A stretch of DNA of 64,000 bases, from the NCBI RefSeq assembly GCF_001586165.1, contig NZ_CP014608.1, positions 2,418,001-2,482,000 on the forward strand, in the 5' to 3' direction. The translations under genes and the position numbers were made by a program. The stretch comes from Obesumbacterium proteus. Lineage in GTDB: Bacteria; Pseudomonadota; Gammaproteobacteria; Enterobacterales; Enterobacteriaceae. Below, one piece after another: positions 1 to 8,389 of this stretch; position 1 is the stretch's first letter, and each line of letters opens with the position of its first letter. Below the pieces are notes generated by a model that was not told the origin of the DNA, did no database searches, and worked only from the letters and a program-made list of their open reading frames with translations.

Positions 1-1584
1 ATGGTCAGTAACGCCATCAATCAGGCGTTTGCTGAGGTGGGTAACAGCCGCTTCCCTTATGGGTGGTTTATTGCCGCGTTTATTGCCTCAACGCTGCTGG
101 CGCTGGGTGTGCGCGTGATCAGCGAGCGCTTTATCAAACGTTTTGTCCTGCTCAATAGCAGCGTGGGTTTTTCGCGGCTGCTCGCTAATCCACTGCGATT
201 TTTTGAAAAACGCGCGCCGGGCGACATCTTTAGCCGGTTTATCGCGTGGCAGGGCGGCCTGTTGCAGAAAATCGAGCTGGATAACGGTTTGCGTAGTGAC
301 TGGGTTATCTGCCTTATCGCGCTGGGCATTATGTTTTGGATTGCTCCCGTGCTGGCGCTGATTTCAGGCGTGGGGGTGATAGCCATGGGAATGATCAGCA
401 TTTGGGCGGTTCTGCGCGATCGTTGGTATACCCAGCAGCTGCAGCTCAAAAGCGCAGTGCTCAATGACTTTTTCATGGAAACCTTGCAAGGCGTTTTAAC
501 CATTAAAACAGCCGGGCTTGAAAGCCAGCGCAAGGCACAGTTTGCATGGTTCAGCCGCGATCTGTTTAGCTGCCTGCAGCGGCAGAAGGTCTATCAACAG
601 GTCAAAGAGGGGCTGTATCAACTGGTTGGCAGCCTTGAGATGGTGGTTTTCATGCTGGTGGTTCTGCCGATGGTGAACAATAAGCAGATCTCACTGGGTG
701 ATTTTTTTGCCTATAGCTTCTTACGTCAGATTTTTAGCTCTTATGTGACGCGTATTTTCTTTTCGATTATTCAAAAATCACAGCTGCATGTGATTGATAC
801 CCGCGCCCACAGCCTGTTTTCGGCCGAGGAAGATCAACATGCAGTATCGCAAAGCAACGATCTAAGTACGGTCGCGCCGCATGTGCGCTTCGAGCGGGTA
901 CGTTTCTATTACGATCCGGCGAAAACCATTTTCGCGGGCATTTCTCTCGATCTGCCAGCGGGCTCGCAAATCGCCATTGTCGGTGAGTCGGGGGCAGGCA
1001 AAAGTACCTTATTGCGGCTGATCGCTGGGCTGTTCTCTCCTCAAGAGGGTGACGTGCTGGTTGATGGAAACGCCGTTCTCGCTCAGCAACTGGCATCATT
1101 AGTGTGTCTGCAAAGCCAAGAAGACATTCTGTTTAATGCATCCGTTTTGGAAAATATCACCCTGTTCGACCCGCATTATCGCGACAGCGACCGCGGGCGC
1201 ATTGAGGAATTACTTACCTCGCTGGCGCTGTATCCGGTGATCCATCAGTTGCCCGGTGGTATCAATGCGCTAATTCGTGAAAGCCATGCTGCGCTTTCGC
1301 TTGGTCAGCGTCAGCGTCTGCTGCTAGCGCGTTCGCTGTATAGCTCGCGTCCCATTTTGCTGTTGGATGAACCCACGGCCAATTTGGATAACGAAACGGC
1401 GCGCACCGTGATGGCAGCGGTGCAACAACATTGCCGTAAAACCGGCAAAACCTTGATTGTGGTCACTCACAGCCAGCACATCCTTCCGCAGTTTTCGCAG
1501 GTTTATCACCTGTCCGACGGTGAACTGACACCTGTAGCGCCGGTTGAGGCCAAACCGATGGTTAACGTGGAGCTTTTGGCATGA
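1..1584 (+). CDS. Peptidase-type (CvaB/RaxB-like) ABC exporter, 5' part outside window
   Basis: Inner-membrane ABC exporter of the bacteriocin/colicin V family, which normally cuts a double-glycine leader with an N-terminal C39 peptidase while exporting the product. The visible 527 residues cover the membrane domain (several hydrophobic segments in residues 1-270, including the family motif FFEKRAPGDIFSRF near residue 65) and the nucleotide-binding domain: Walker A GESGAGKST near 328-336 and Walker B ILLLDEPTANLD near 450-460. The ABC signature reads LSLGQRQR instead of the usual LSGGQ. Family members are near 700 residues, so the ATG at base 1 is almost certainly internal and the peptidase domain would lie left of the window; whether it is present cannot be seen. 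The stop overlaps the next gene by ATGA, so this is the first visible gene of an operon. Confidence 0.85.
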   Translation: MVSNAINQAFAEVGNSRFPYGWFIAAFIASTLLALGVRVISERFIKRFVLLNSSVGFSRLLANPLRFFEKRAPGDIFSRFIAWQGGLLQKIELDNGLRSDWVICLIALGIMFWIAPVLALISGVGVIAMGMISIWAVLRDRWYTQQLQLKSAVLNDFFMETLQGVLTIKTAGLESQRKAQFAWFSRDLFSCLQRQKVYQQVKEGLYQLVGSLEMVVFMLVVLPMVNNKQISLGDFFAYSFLRQIFSSYVTRIFFSIIQKSQLHVIDTRAHSLFSAEEDQHAVSQSNDLSTVAPHVRFERVRFYYDPAKTIFAGISLDLPAGSQIAIVGESGAGKSTLLRLIAGLFSPQEGDVLVDGNAVLAQQLASLVCLQSQEDILFNASVLENITLFDPHYRDSDRGRIEELLTSLALYPVIHQLPGGINALIRESHAALSLGQRQRLLLARSLYSSRPILLLDEPTANLDNETARTVMAAVQQHCRKTGKTLIVVTHSQHILPQFSQVYHLSDGELTPVAPVEAKPMVNVELLA

Positions 1585-2741
1585 AGCATTGGCGCTCTTT
1601 TGTCACCTCGCGCTGGCTGCTCGCGCTGCTTGCCGGAGCGATCATATTGCTGGCGGCGATCGGCCTGTCGCGCGGATTTTCCACGCCAGAACCGGTGATG
1701 ACCGAGCAGGTTGATCGGGGGGATATTGAAAAAGTGGTTTTGGCGACCGGTACACTTAAGCCATCGATGCAGGTCAACGTCGGGGCGCAGGTTAATGGGC
1801 AGCTCCGAAAGCTGTATGTCCGTCAGGGCGACAAAGTGGAAAAAGGGCAGTTGCTGGCGGAGATCGATCCCACGCTGCAAGAGTCCGATCTGAGCAATGC
1901 AACGGCGCAGTTAGCCAGCGCTAAAGCACAAAAACTGGCCTCGCAGGCCATGCTGGTGCGCTATCGCCAAGAATTGAACCGCCAACAAGCCATGATGCGC
2001 GATGGTTCCGGCGTGCGAAGCGATGTGGAGCAGGCGCAGGCGCAATATGACGCTCAGCGCCAGCAGGTCGAGATGAATGATGCACAGATTGTACAGGCCG
2101 AAATGGTTGTTAAAACCGCCAATGCGAATCTGAGCTATACCCGCATCATTGCGCCTATCAGTGGCGAAGTGCTGGGCATTGTGACCAATGAAGGGCAAAC
2201 CATTGTGTCATCACAAACGGCTCCCACCATTCTGGTATTAGCCGTACTCGACAAAATGCTGGTTCAAACGCGGATCTCAGAGGCGGATATTCAGAAAATA
2301 CAGCCCGGTCAACCGCTGTGGTTCTATGTGATTGCCAACCCTGAGAAACGATACACCAGCCGGATGGGCTTTGTTCAGCCTGCTCCTCAAGAAGCCTTGG
2401 AAGAGCAGGCCAACGGGAATAGTGCGGCAAGCCAGCAGGCCAACGCGGTGTATTACAACGGCACATTTGCCGTCGATAACGCACAGCGCGAGCTGAAAAC
2501 CTCCATGACGGCTCAGGTGTTTGTGCGCGTTGCCGAGGCGAAGAATGTGCTGCGTGTGCCTGTTTCGACGCTGGGACGGGCATTGAGCACCGACAGCTAC
2601 CTGATTAGCGTACTTGAAAACGGCAAGCCACAGCAGCGCAAGATCCGTATTGGTATCAACGATCGTCAATTTGCTCAGGTGCTCGAGGGATTGCAGCTGG
2701 GCGATCGTGTGCTGATGCCAGCGGATGGGGCTCAGGGATGA
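1581..2741 (+). CDS. MacA-like periplasmic adaptor (HlyD/RND membrane-fusion family)
   Basis: Membrane-fusion protein of 386 residues that should link an inner-membrane ABC pump to an outer-membrane channel. One N-terminal anchor helix (about residues 12-30) is followed by a lipoyl half-motif (GQLRKLYVRQGDKVEKGQ near 72-90), a Gln/Ala-rich coiled-coil hairpin (about 100-170), the second lipoyl half (APISGEVLGIVTNEGQTI), and beta-barrel and membrane-proximal domains. Length and order fit MacA rather than the longer CvaA type that usually serves CvaB-like exporters. The start overlaps the ABC gene by 4 nt and the stop overlaps the MacB-like gene by 4 nt, implying translational coupling. The specific partner is inferred from neighbours. 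Confidence 0.88.
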   Translation: MKHWRSFVTSRWLLALLAGAIILLAAIGLSRGFSTPEPVMTEQVDRGDIEKVVLATGTLKPSMQVNVGAQVNGQLRKLYVRQGDKVEKGQLLAEIDPTLQESDLSNATAQLASAKAQKLASQAMLVRYRQELNRQQAMMRDGSGVRSDVEQAQAQYDAQRQQVEMNDAQIVQAEMVVKTANANLSYTRIIAPISGEVLGIVTNEGQTIVSSQTAPTILVLAVLDKMLVQTRISEADIQKIQPGQPLWFYVIANPEKRYTSRMGFVQPAPQEALEEQANGNSAASQQANAVYYNGTFAVDNAQRELKTSMTAQVFVRVAEAKNVLRVPVSTLGRALSTDSYLISVLENGKPQQRKIRIGINDRQFAQVLEGLQLGDRVLMPADGAQG

Positions 2742-4699
2742 GTGCGATGGCGAAGATGAACCCCATTATTGAGCTGCGCCACGTGTACCGCGAATTTGTT
2801 GCCGGTAACCAAACTCACGTAGTGCTCAATGATATTACGCTGACGATTGCGCAAGGCGAGATGGTTGCCATTATTGGCGCCTCGGGCTCCGGAAAATCGA
2901 CGCTGATGAACATCATTGGCTGCTTGGATAAATCCACGCGGGGCGAGGTTCTGATCAACGGGATTAGCGTTAACGAAACGGATAGCGATCGGCTTGCTGA
3001 GCTACGCAGCTGCTATCTCGGGTTTATATTCCAGCGCTATCACTTAATGCCCTACCTGACCGCAGAAGAAAACATCGCTATCCCCGCGTTGTATACCGCT
3101 ATGCCCGAAAGTGAACGCAAAGCGCGTATTCAAATGCTGGGGCAAAAATTGGGTCTGAAAAGTCGCTTAGGCTATCGCCCAGCGCAGCTTTCTGGCGGGC
3201 AGCAGCAGCGCGTAAGCATTTGCCGCGCGTTAATCAATGGCGCGCAGGTGATCCTCGCGGATGAGCCTACCGGCGCTTTGGATAGCGTTAGCGGTAAGGC
3301 TTTAATGGGGGTTCTTCACCAGCTGCATGCGGATGGTCATACGGTCATTATTGTTACGCACGATCACGGCGTTGCTAAACAGGCGCAGCGCATCGTTGAA
3401 ATCAGCGACGGCCGCATTATCGCGGATGAAATCAATCAGTCCTGCCCCGAAGATCGTTTAGCGCAGCACATTCCCGTGGTTCGAGATAACGGGCGAGCTT
3501 CGCTGTGGCGCAGCATTCATGAATCGATGCGGATGGCTTGGCGTTCTTTGTTAGGGCATCGCATGCGCACGTTTTTATCCATGCTCGGCATCATCATTGG
3601 CATTTCATCGGTGGTGTCTTCAATGGCCGTGGGGGAAGGGGCGCGCCAAACCATCATGAATGAAATTGGCAAGTTAGGTAACACCACGCTAGAAATTCGA
3701 CCGGGTACTGGCTGGGGTAGCAAGCGGCCCGATATGGAACGTGCGCTGTCGCTCAATGACGTGGTGAGTCTGCAAAAGCAGCCGTGGGCTGAGGGCGTAT
3801 CTCCGCAGGTGAGCAGCATGGCGACCGCAGTGCGCAAAGGCTACGACTCGTCGATGATGTTATCCGGCGTATCACAGGATTTCTTTGCGCTACAGGGCAT
3901 TCGTTTTATTCAAGGCAATGGGTTTACCGCTCGTGATGTCGCCGAAGGTGAACCGGTTCTGGTGCTGGATGAAACCAGCCGCGACACCCTGTTTCAAGAT
4001 GGCGAAGATCCTCTCGGCCAAATTGTGCAGATTGCTGGCGCATCATGGCGCGTGGTGGGGGTGGCGGTGAAGCCAGGGCCAAAGGTGGTGGGTGGATTTA
4101 TGGCGGGATGGCTGCCCTATACTTCGCTGCAACAGCGTATTTCCGGCGACAAACCTTTAGAAGCCATCGTTCTGCGCTTTCAGGAGTCCTTAACGCCTCA
4201 GGATGCGATGCAGACCGTTGAGCATCTGCTGACGCGTGAGCACGGGAAGAAAGACTTCTTTTCTCAAACCGACGATCAGCTCACCAAGGCGATGCAGAAA
4301 ACCTCCGATTCGATGTCGCTGTTAATCACCGCGATTGCCGCTATTTCACTGCTGGTGGGCGGCGTCGGAGTGATGAATATCATGTTGGTTTCCGTAACGG
4401 AAAGAACCCATGAAATTGGGATCCGGCTTTCGGTAGGCGCGCGTCCTTCCGACATCATGCATCAGTTTTTAATCGAAGCCGTGATGATTTGCACCTTGGG
4501 TGGGCTGGTCGGCGTGGGTGGTTCGTGGATTGCAGCTCAGATATTTGCCCTGATCACCGATGAATTTTCGATGGCGTTTACGTGGCTTCCCGTGGCGATC
4601 GCGTGCGCGTTCTCTGCGCTCATCGGTTTGACCTTCGGTTATTTTCCAGCGCGCAGTGCGGCGAAACTCAACCCAACTGAGGCGCTGGCTCGCGAATGA
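2738..4699 (+). CDS. MacB-like ABC transporter, ATPase fused to FtsX-type permease
   Basis: A 653-residue protein with an N-terminal ATPase (Walker A GASGSGKS 47-54, signature LSGGQQQR 151-158, Walker B VILADEPTGALD about 170-181), a membrane helix after about residue 275, a large periplasmic domain, and three C-terminal helices of the FtsX/MacB type (about 525-650). MacB proteins do not carry substrate through the membrane; they act as mechanotransducers that push periplasmic substrates out through a MacA-TolC channel. Length equals that of E. coli MacB (about 648). It overlaps both neighbours by 4 nt. It probably moves the product from the periplasm across the outer membrane after, or instead of, the upstream exporter; that division of labour is inference. 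Confidence 0.9.
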   Translation: MSAMAKMNPIIELRHVYREFVAGNQTHVVLNDITLTIAQGEMVAIIGASGSGKSTLMNIIGCLDKSTRGEVLINGISVNETDSDRLAELRSCYLGFIFQRYHLMPYLTAEENIAIPALYTAMPESERKARIQMLGQKLGLKSRLGYRPAQLSGGQQQRVSICRALINGAQVILADEPTGALDSVSGKALMGVLHQLHADGHTVIIVTHDHGVAKQAQRIVEISDGRIIADEINQSCPEDRLAQHIPVVRDNGRASLWRSIHESMRMAWRSLLGHRMRTFLSMLGIIIGISSVVSSMAVGEGARQTIMNEIGKLGNTTLEIRPGTGWGSKRPDMERALSLNDVVSLQKQPWAEGVSPQVSSMATAVRKGYDSSMMLSGVSQDFFALQGIRFIQGNGFTARDVAEGEPVLVLDETSRDTLFQDGEDPLGQIVQIAGASWRVVGVAVKPGPKVVGGFMAGWLPYTSLQQRISGDKPLEAIVLRFQESLTPQDAMQTVEHLLTREHGKKDFFSQTDDQLTKAMQKTSDSMSLLITAIAAISLLVGGVGVMNIMLVSVTERTHEIGIRLSVGARPSDIMHQFLIEAVMICTLGGLVGVGGSWIAAQIFALITDEFSMAFTWLPVAIACAFSALIGLTFGYFPARSAAKLNPTEALARE

Positions 4700-6093
4700 A
4701 ACTTCATTACGTTATCTCCATTATTTTGCTGTTATCGGGCTGTGGCAACCTGACGCGCAGTGACTATCAGCGCCCACAGATCTCTTATCCGACGCAGTGG
4801 CAGAAACACATGGCGCAAGATCCCAACGTGTTGGCGTCTGGCTCGGCAAACTGGTGGCAAGGGTTTAACGATCCGCGTCTGACGCGGGTGGTTAATCAAG
4901 TTCTTGCGAGCAATAACGATTTAGCCGCCGCGGCGATTACGCTTCAGCAAGCACGGGTTGCCGCTGGACTCACCAATACCAATTTAACCCCAGACGTTTC
5001 GCTCGGGGGATCGGCCAGTAATAGTCAATCGGTGCGTCATCATTCGGCGGCGCAGGAGAGCTACGCGGCGTCTTTGTCGATCAATTATGAGCTGGATTTG
5101 TGGGGGAAATTAGCTCGGGTGCGTGAGCAAGGCGAGTGGCAGGCCACCGCGAGCGAGCAAGATTATCGGGCGACGGTGCTATCAACCATTGGCACAACCG
5201 CGCAAATTTACTGGACCATCGCGTTGCTCAATCAGCAGATCGGCAATTTGCGCGATAGTTTGGGCATTGCCGAACAAACGCTGGCGCAGATTGAGTCTTG
5301 GCATGCGGTGGGCAAAGTCGGTTTGCTCGACGTATTACAGGCGCGCCAAACACGCTTAAGTCGCCAGAATTCATTGCGGGCGCTGTTGCAGCAGCGTGAA
5401 GCCTCTCGCAATGCGTTGGCTCTGCTTCTTAACCGCCCCGCAGAACAGCATACCGATGAACTCGCCACGCTTAATACCGATCAGCGGGTAACCATAGCCG
5501 CGGTAACGCCGCTGGCGGTTATTAGCCAGCGTCCTGATATTCAGGCGGCTGAGTCTCGGCTGCGTGCGGCGCTGGCGGGCTACGATGCTGCGCGCCTGAG
5601 TTTTTATCCCTCGCTCTCGCTGGACGCGACCATGAACGCCGGAAGTCAGGTTTTCAGCCAGTGGTTTAACAACCCGACCCGCACCGTTGGCAGCGCTGTC
5701 GCCTTGCCGTTTATTCAGTGGAACACCGTGCAGCTCACCATCGAACAGTCGAATTTGCAGATCAAGCAGGCGGCGGTGGCGTTTCGCCAGACGGCTTACA
5801 CCGCGCTTTCTGAAGTGGATAACGCCATGGAGCAGCGGCTGAGTGCAGATGAGCAGCGTGGCCGTTTACAGCAATCGATAGCGTTAGGAAAACAGCGTTT
5901 AGCGTTAACTGAAAGTCGTTATCGAGCAGGCGCAGTGGACTACCAAACGTTGCTCGATGCGCAGGATGTACAGCTCACATTGGAAAACAGCCTGACGCAG
6001 GCGCAGTACGACTATCTCTATGCCACGCTACAGCTATGGCTGGCACAGGGCGGTGGAAATTCACAACCAAGGACAATCAAAAATGCAGCGTAA
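4696..6093 (+). CDS. NodT/OprM-family outer-membrane efflux lipoprotein
   Basis: A 465-residue outer-membrane factor. The N-terminus is a lipoprotein signal with lipobox LLSGC, so Cys16 would be acylated. Two repeats of the outer-membrane efflux (OEP) family follow, with typical phrases such as WWQGFNDPRL near 52, SINYELDLWGKLARVREQ near 125, and TESRYRAGAVDYQTLLDAQ near 410. Together with the adaptor and the MacB-like pump it completes a three-part envelope-spanning exporter coded in one operon, unlike E. coli MacAB which borrows TolC. The start overlaps the previous gene by 4 nt; the last 11 bases overlap the ketosynthase start. Confidence 0.9.
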   Translation: MKLHYVISIILLLSGCGNLTRSDYQRPQISYPTQWQKHMAQDPNVLASGSANWWQGFNDPRLTRVVNQVLASNNDLAAAAITLQQARVAAGLTNTNLTPDVSLGGSASNSQSVRHHSAAQESYAASLSINYELDLWGKLARVREQGEWQATASEQDYRATVLSTIGTTAQIYWTIALLNQQIGNLRDSLGIAEQTLAQIESWHAVGKVGLLDVLQARQTRLSRQNSLRALLQQREASRNALALLLNRPAEQHTDELATLNTDQRVTIAAVTPLAVISQRPDIQAAESRLRAALAGYDAARLSFYPSLSLDATMNAGSQVFSQWFNNPTRTVGSAVALPFIQWNTVQLTIEQSNLQIKQAAVAFRQTAYTALSEVDNAMEQRLSADEQRGRLQQSIALGKQRLALTESRYRAGAVDYQTLLDAQDVQLTLENSLTQAQYDYLYATLQLWLAQGGGNSQPRTIKNAA

Positions 6094-7336
6094 TAATGAG
6101 ATGAGACGCGTTGTGGTGACCGGCTATGGCGCAATTACACCGCTGGGCTCAAATGCGCAGGCCAGCTGGCAGGCCATCATGGATTATCAGTTGGGCTATG
6201 GCTACGTGGATAAAACTGAACTGGGTATCAAGGCGCATTTTCTGGGGCTTATTGCGGAAGAGCCGAATTTAAAAGGCGTTCCAGCCGCGATCCGTCGGCG
6301 CTTACCGCGTTTTGCTCGGCTGACGCTAGGCGCTGCGCGTGAGGCCATGAGCATGGCGTTTGGTGAAAATTCGCCGCTCGATTTTTATTCACCCCTGATG
6401 TGTGGTGCCATTATGGGAACCGGCTGGGGCGGGCTCGATGAAAGCTATTATGCTGCCAGAGAGTTTGCCTTACAGGGCGTTTCCTCTCCGTTCAACTGTT
6501 TTTACACCATGCCGAACGTGACGTCGGCTGCATGCAGCCAATATTGGAATCTGCGTGGCTATCAGAATACCGTTGTGGCCGCGTGCGCAACGGGAACTGT
6601 CGCTATTGGTGATGCTTTCGAGGTTATCCGCAGTGGCCGCGCCAATATGATGCTCGCCGGTGCCGGTGAATCTTTAACGGGCGACGGTGCTGTGTGGAAC
6701 ATCGACGTGCTCGGTGCGCTGTGTCACGAGCCGAGCGATCCCCTGCGTGCGAGCTGCCCATTTAGCGCCCAGCGTAACGGTTTTGTGCTTTCAGAAGGCG
6801 CCAGCGTGCTGTGCTTGGAAGAGCGAGAAAGCGCGTTAGCACGAGGGGCCACCATTTTAGGCGAAGTCACCGGATACGGTAATTTCTCCGATGCCTTTGA
6901 TTTTACTTCTCCGGCGGAAGACTGCGTTGCCCGTGTGGCCACGATCAAGCATGCGCTAGAGCAAGCGGGGCTGGCACCGGAAGATCTGGACTATATCAAT
7001 GCCCATGGCACGTCTACGCCGCTTAACGATCTCAATGAGACCCAAGCGCTGAAGCTGGCTTTAGGCCAAACGGCGTATGCGATCCCAACCTCGAGCACCA
7101 AATCTTATTCAGGCCACCTGATTGCTGCCGCTGGCGCTTTTGAGGCCATTATCTGTTTACAGGCGATGCAACACCAGATTATGCCCGCAACCGCGCATCT
7201 GACGGAGCCTGATCCTTTGTGCGATCTCGATTATATCGCTGAAGGGCATCGCGCTGGGCGAGTGACGCGTGCGCTGAATCTGAGTTTTGGCTTCGGCGGC
7301 GCGAATGCGGCATTGATTCTGGAGCAGCATCCGTGA
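6083..7336 (+). CDS. Beta-ketoacyl-ACP synthase (FabF/KAS II-like)
   Basis: A 417-residue condensing enzyme of the FabB/FabF family, expected to extend an ACP-bound acyl chain with malonyl-ACP. All key residues are present: nucleophile Cys168 (AACATGT), His308 (NAHGTSTP), Lys340 (SSTKSYSG) and His345 (GHLIAAAG). The start at 6083 has a good ribosome site (AAGGA, about 8 nt upstream) although it lies inside the previous gene; an ATG at 6101 is an alternative. It is not the housekeeping fabF or fabB, because its neighbours are exporter genes plus a hydratase, ACP and ketoreductase. Chain length and starter unit cannot be read from the sequence. Confidence 0.9.
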   Translation: MQRNNEMRRVVVTGYGAITPLGSNAQASWQAIMDYQLGYGYVDKTELGIKAHFLGLIAEEPNLKGVPAAIRRRLPRFARLTLGAAREAMSMAFGENSPLDFYSPLMCGAIMGTGWGGLDESYYAAREFALQGVSSPFNCFYTMPNVTSAACSQYWNLRGYQNTVVAACATGTVAIGDAFEVIRSGRANMMLAGAGESLTGDGAVWNIDVLGALCHEPSDPLRASCPFSAQRNGFVLSEGASVLCLEERESALARGATILGEVTGYGNFSDAFDFTSPAEDCVARVATIKHALEQAGLAPEDLDYINAHGTSTPLNDLNETQALKLALGQTAYAIPTSSTKSYSGHLIAAAGAFEAIICLQAMQHQIMPATAHLTEPDPLCDLDYIAEGHRAGRVTRALNLSFGFGGANAALILEQHP

Positions 7337-8109
7337 ATTCCGTTCAATACACCTTGGCAGATGCCAACCGCTGGGCCGAATTCTCCGGTGACTATAACCC
7401 GATTCATTTTGACCTTGAGCAGGCTCGGCGGCGTGGTGAAGGTCTTCGGGTTCATGGCATGCGAGCGCTGTTGGATATCAAGCAGGAGATTGCGCGTGCG
7501 GCGTTGAGCTTGGATGAGTCGGCGGCTTATCTACGCTGCGTCGCGCGATTACGCCAGCCGGTGTGGTGCGATACGCCTTATCAACTGATCCGTGCGGGAC
7601 GAAAGGCCTCCATTGTTCACTCAGATTCAGGAACGGCGAGCATGTCATGTCAGGTGAGCGCCGTACAGTCTTTGGCTGATAGTGATAAGGGAGAAAGTGG
7701 AAGGCTTGAGGCCGCGGATATCATCCGCCACGGGCAGACGTTTTCTGCCTTACAGCCGCATGTCCAGCAGTGGCAATTTTTAGACGCGCTGCTGTTTCGT
7801 TACCTGATCCATGATAGCGGGCTGCTGCGCCAGCAGGTGCTTTGCCACTATTTCCCCGAGAATACGCAGGCATCATTTGAGGCGATTTTTACCCAGTTTC
7901 CTGTGGTTCAGACTCATCAAGAATTGGTGTTCGATCGTCGCTTGAACGCGTCATGGGAACCCCCGATTTCACCTGAAGCGCTGGTTATCCACATTGAGCC
8001 CGCGCTACTCATCAACGATGCACCGGGCAGCGCACTGGTGCGAATTGCCGCATATACACACTATCAGCATGCATTTATTAGCAATGCGATTACGTTAAAA
8101 ATTGGCTAA
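7333..8109 (+). CDS. MaoC-like (R)-specific hydratase/dehydratase
   Basis: A 258-residue hotdog-fold protein. Near the N-terminus it carries the hydratase-2 signature FSGDYNPIHFD, giving the probable catalytic dyad Asp20 and His25, followed by a Gly/His-rich stretch (VHGMRALLD). The length allows a second, degenerate hotdog domain. MaoC enzymes interconvert (R)-3-hydroxyacyl and trans-2-enoyl thioesters; here it would dehydrate the ketoreductase product on the ACP. The start codon is GTG, overlapping the ketosynthase stop by 4 nt, with GGAG upstream. Typical FAS II uses FabA or FabZ instead, so the choice of a MaoC fold is a distinguishing trait of this cluster. Confidence 0.75.
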   Translation: MNSVQYTLADANRWAEFSGDYNPIHFDLEQARRRGEGLRVHGMRALLDIKQEIARAALSLDESAAYLRCVARLRQPVWCDTPYQLIRAGRKASIVHSDSGTASMSCQVSAVQSLADSDKGESGRLEAADIIRHGQTFSALQPHVQQWQFLDALLFRYLIHDSGLLRQQVLCHYFPENTQASFEAIFTQFPVVQTHQELVFDRRLNASWEPPISPEALVIHIEPALLINDAPGSALVRIAAYTHYQHAFISNAITLKIG

Positions 8110-8136
8110 TTAGCCGCTGAATAATAAGGAAAAAAT

Positions 8137-8388
8137 ATGAGCCAGTATGATGTTATCTATGCAAAAGTCAGTGAGATGATTGCCGATGCCAAAGATTTAG
8201 AGTGCGAAGATATTCAGGCCGATGCGCCTCTTGCGCTTCTTTCTCTGGATAGTTTGGACTACGTAGAATTGATTATCTTAGCCAAGCGAGAGTTCGGCGT
8301 GACCTTAACCGCCGAACTCTTTATTCAGCATCCCAATATTACCTTGCGCGAAGTGTGTGAGTTTATTGATAAGGAGTCAGTGGCCTAA
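8137..8388 (+). CDS. Dedicated acyl carrier protein
   Basis: An 83-residue acidic carrier protein. The phosphopantetheine attachment site is Ser39 in LSLDSLDYVEL, the family DSL motif. It would hold the growing acyl chain as a thioester for the neighbouring ketosynthase, hydratase and ketoreductase. The start has a clear ribosome site (AAGGA at 8127-8131) after a 27-nt gap. No phosphopantetheinyl transferase or malonyl transferase lies in the visible part of the operon, so activation and loading must be provided from outside the window or by housekeeping enzymes. Confidence 0.93.
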   Translation: MSQYDVIYAKVSEMIADAKDLECEDIQADAPLALLSLDSLDYVELIILAKREFGVTLTAELFIQHPNITLREVCEFIDKESVA

Positions 8389-8389
8389 C

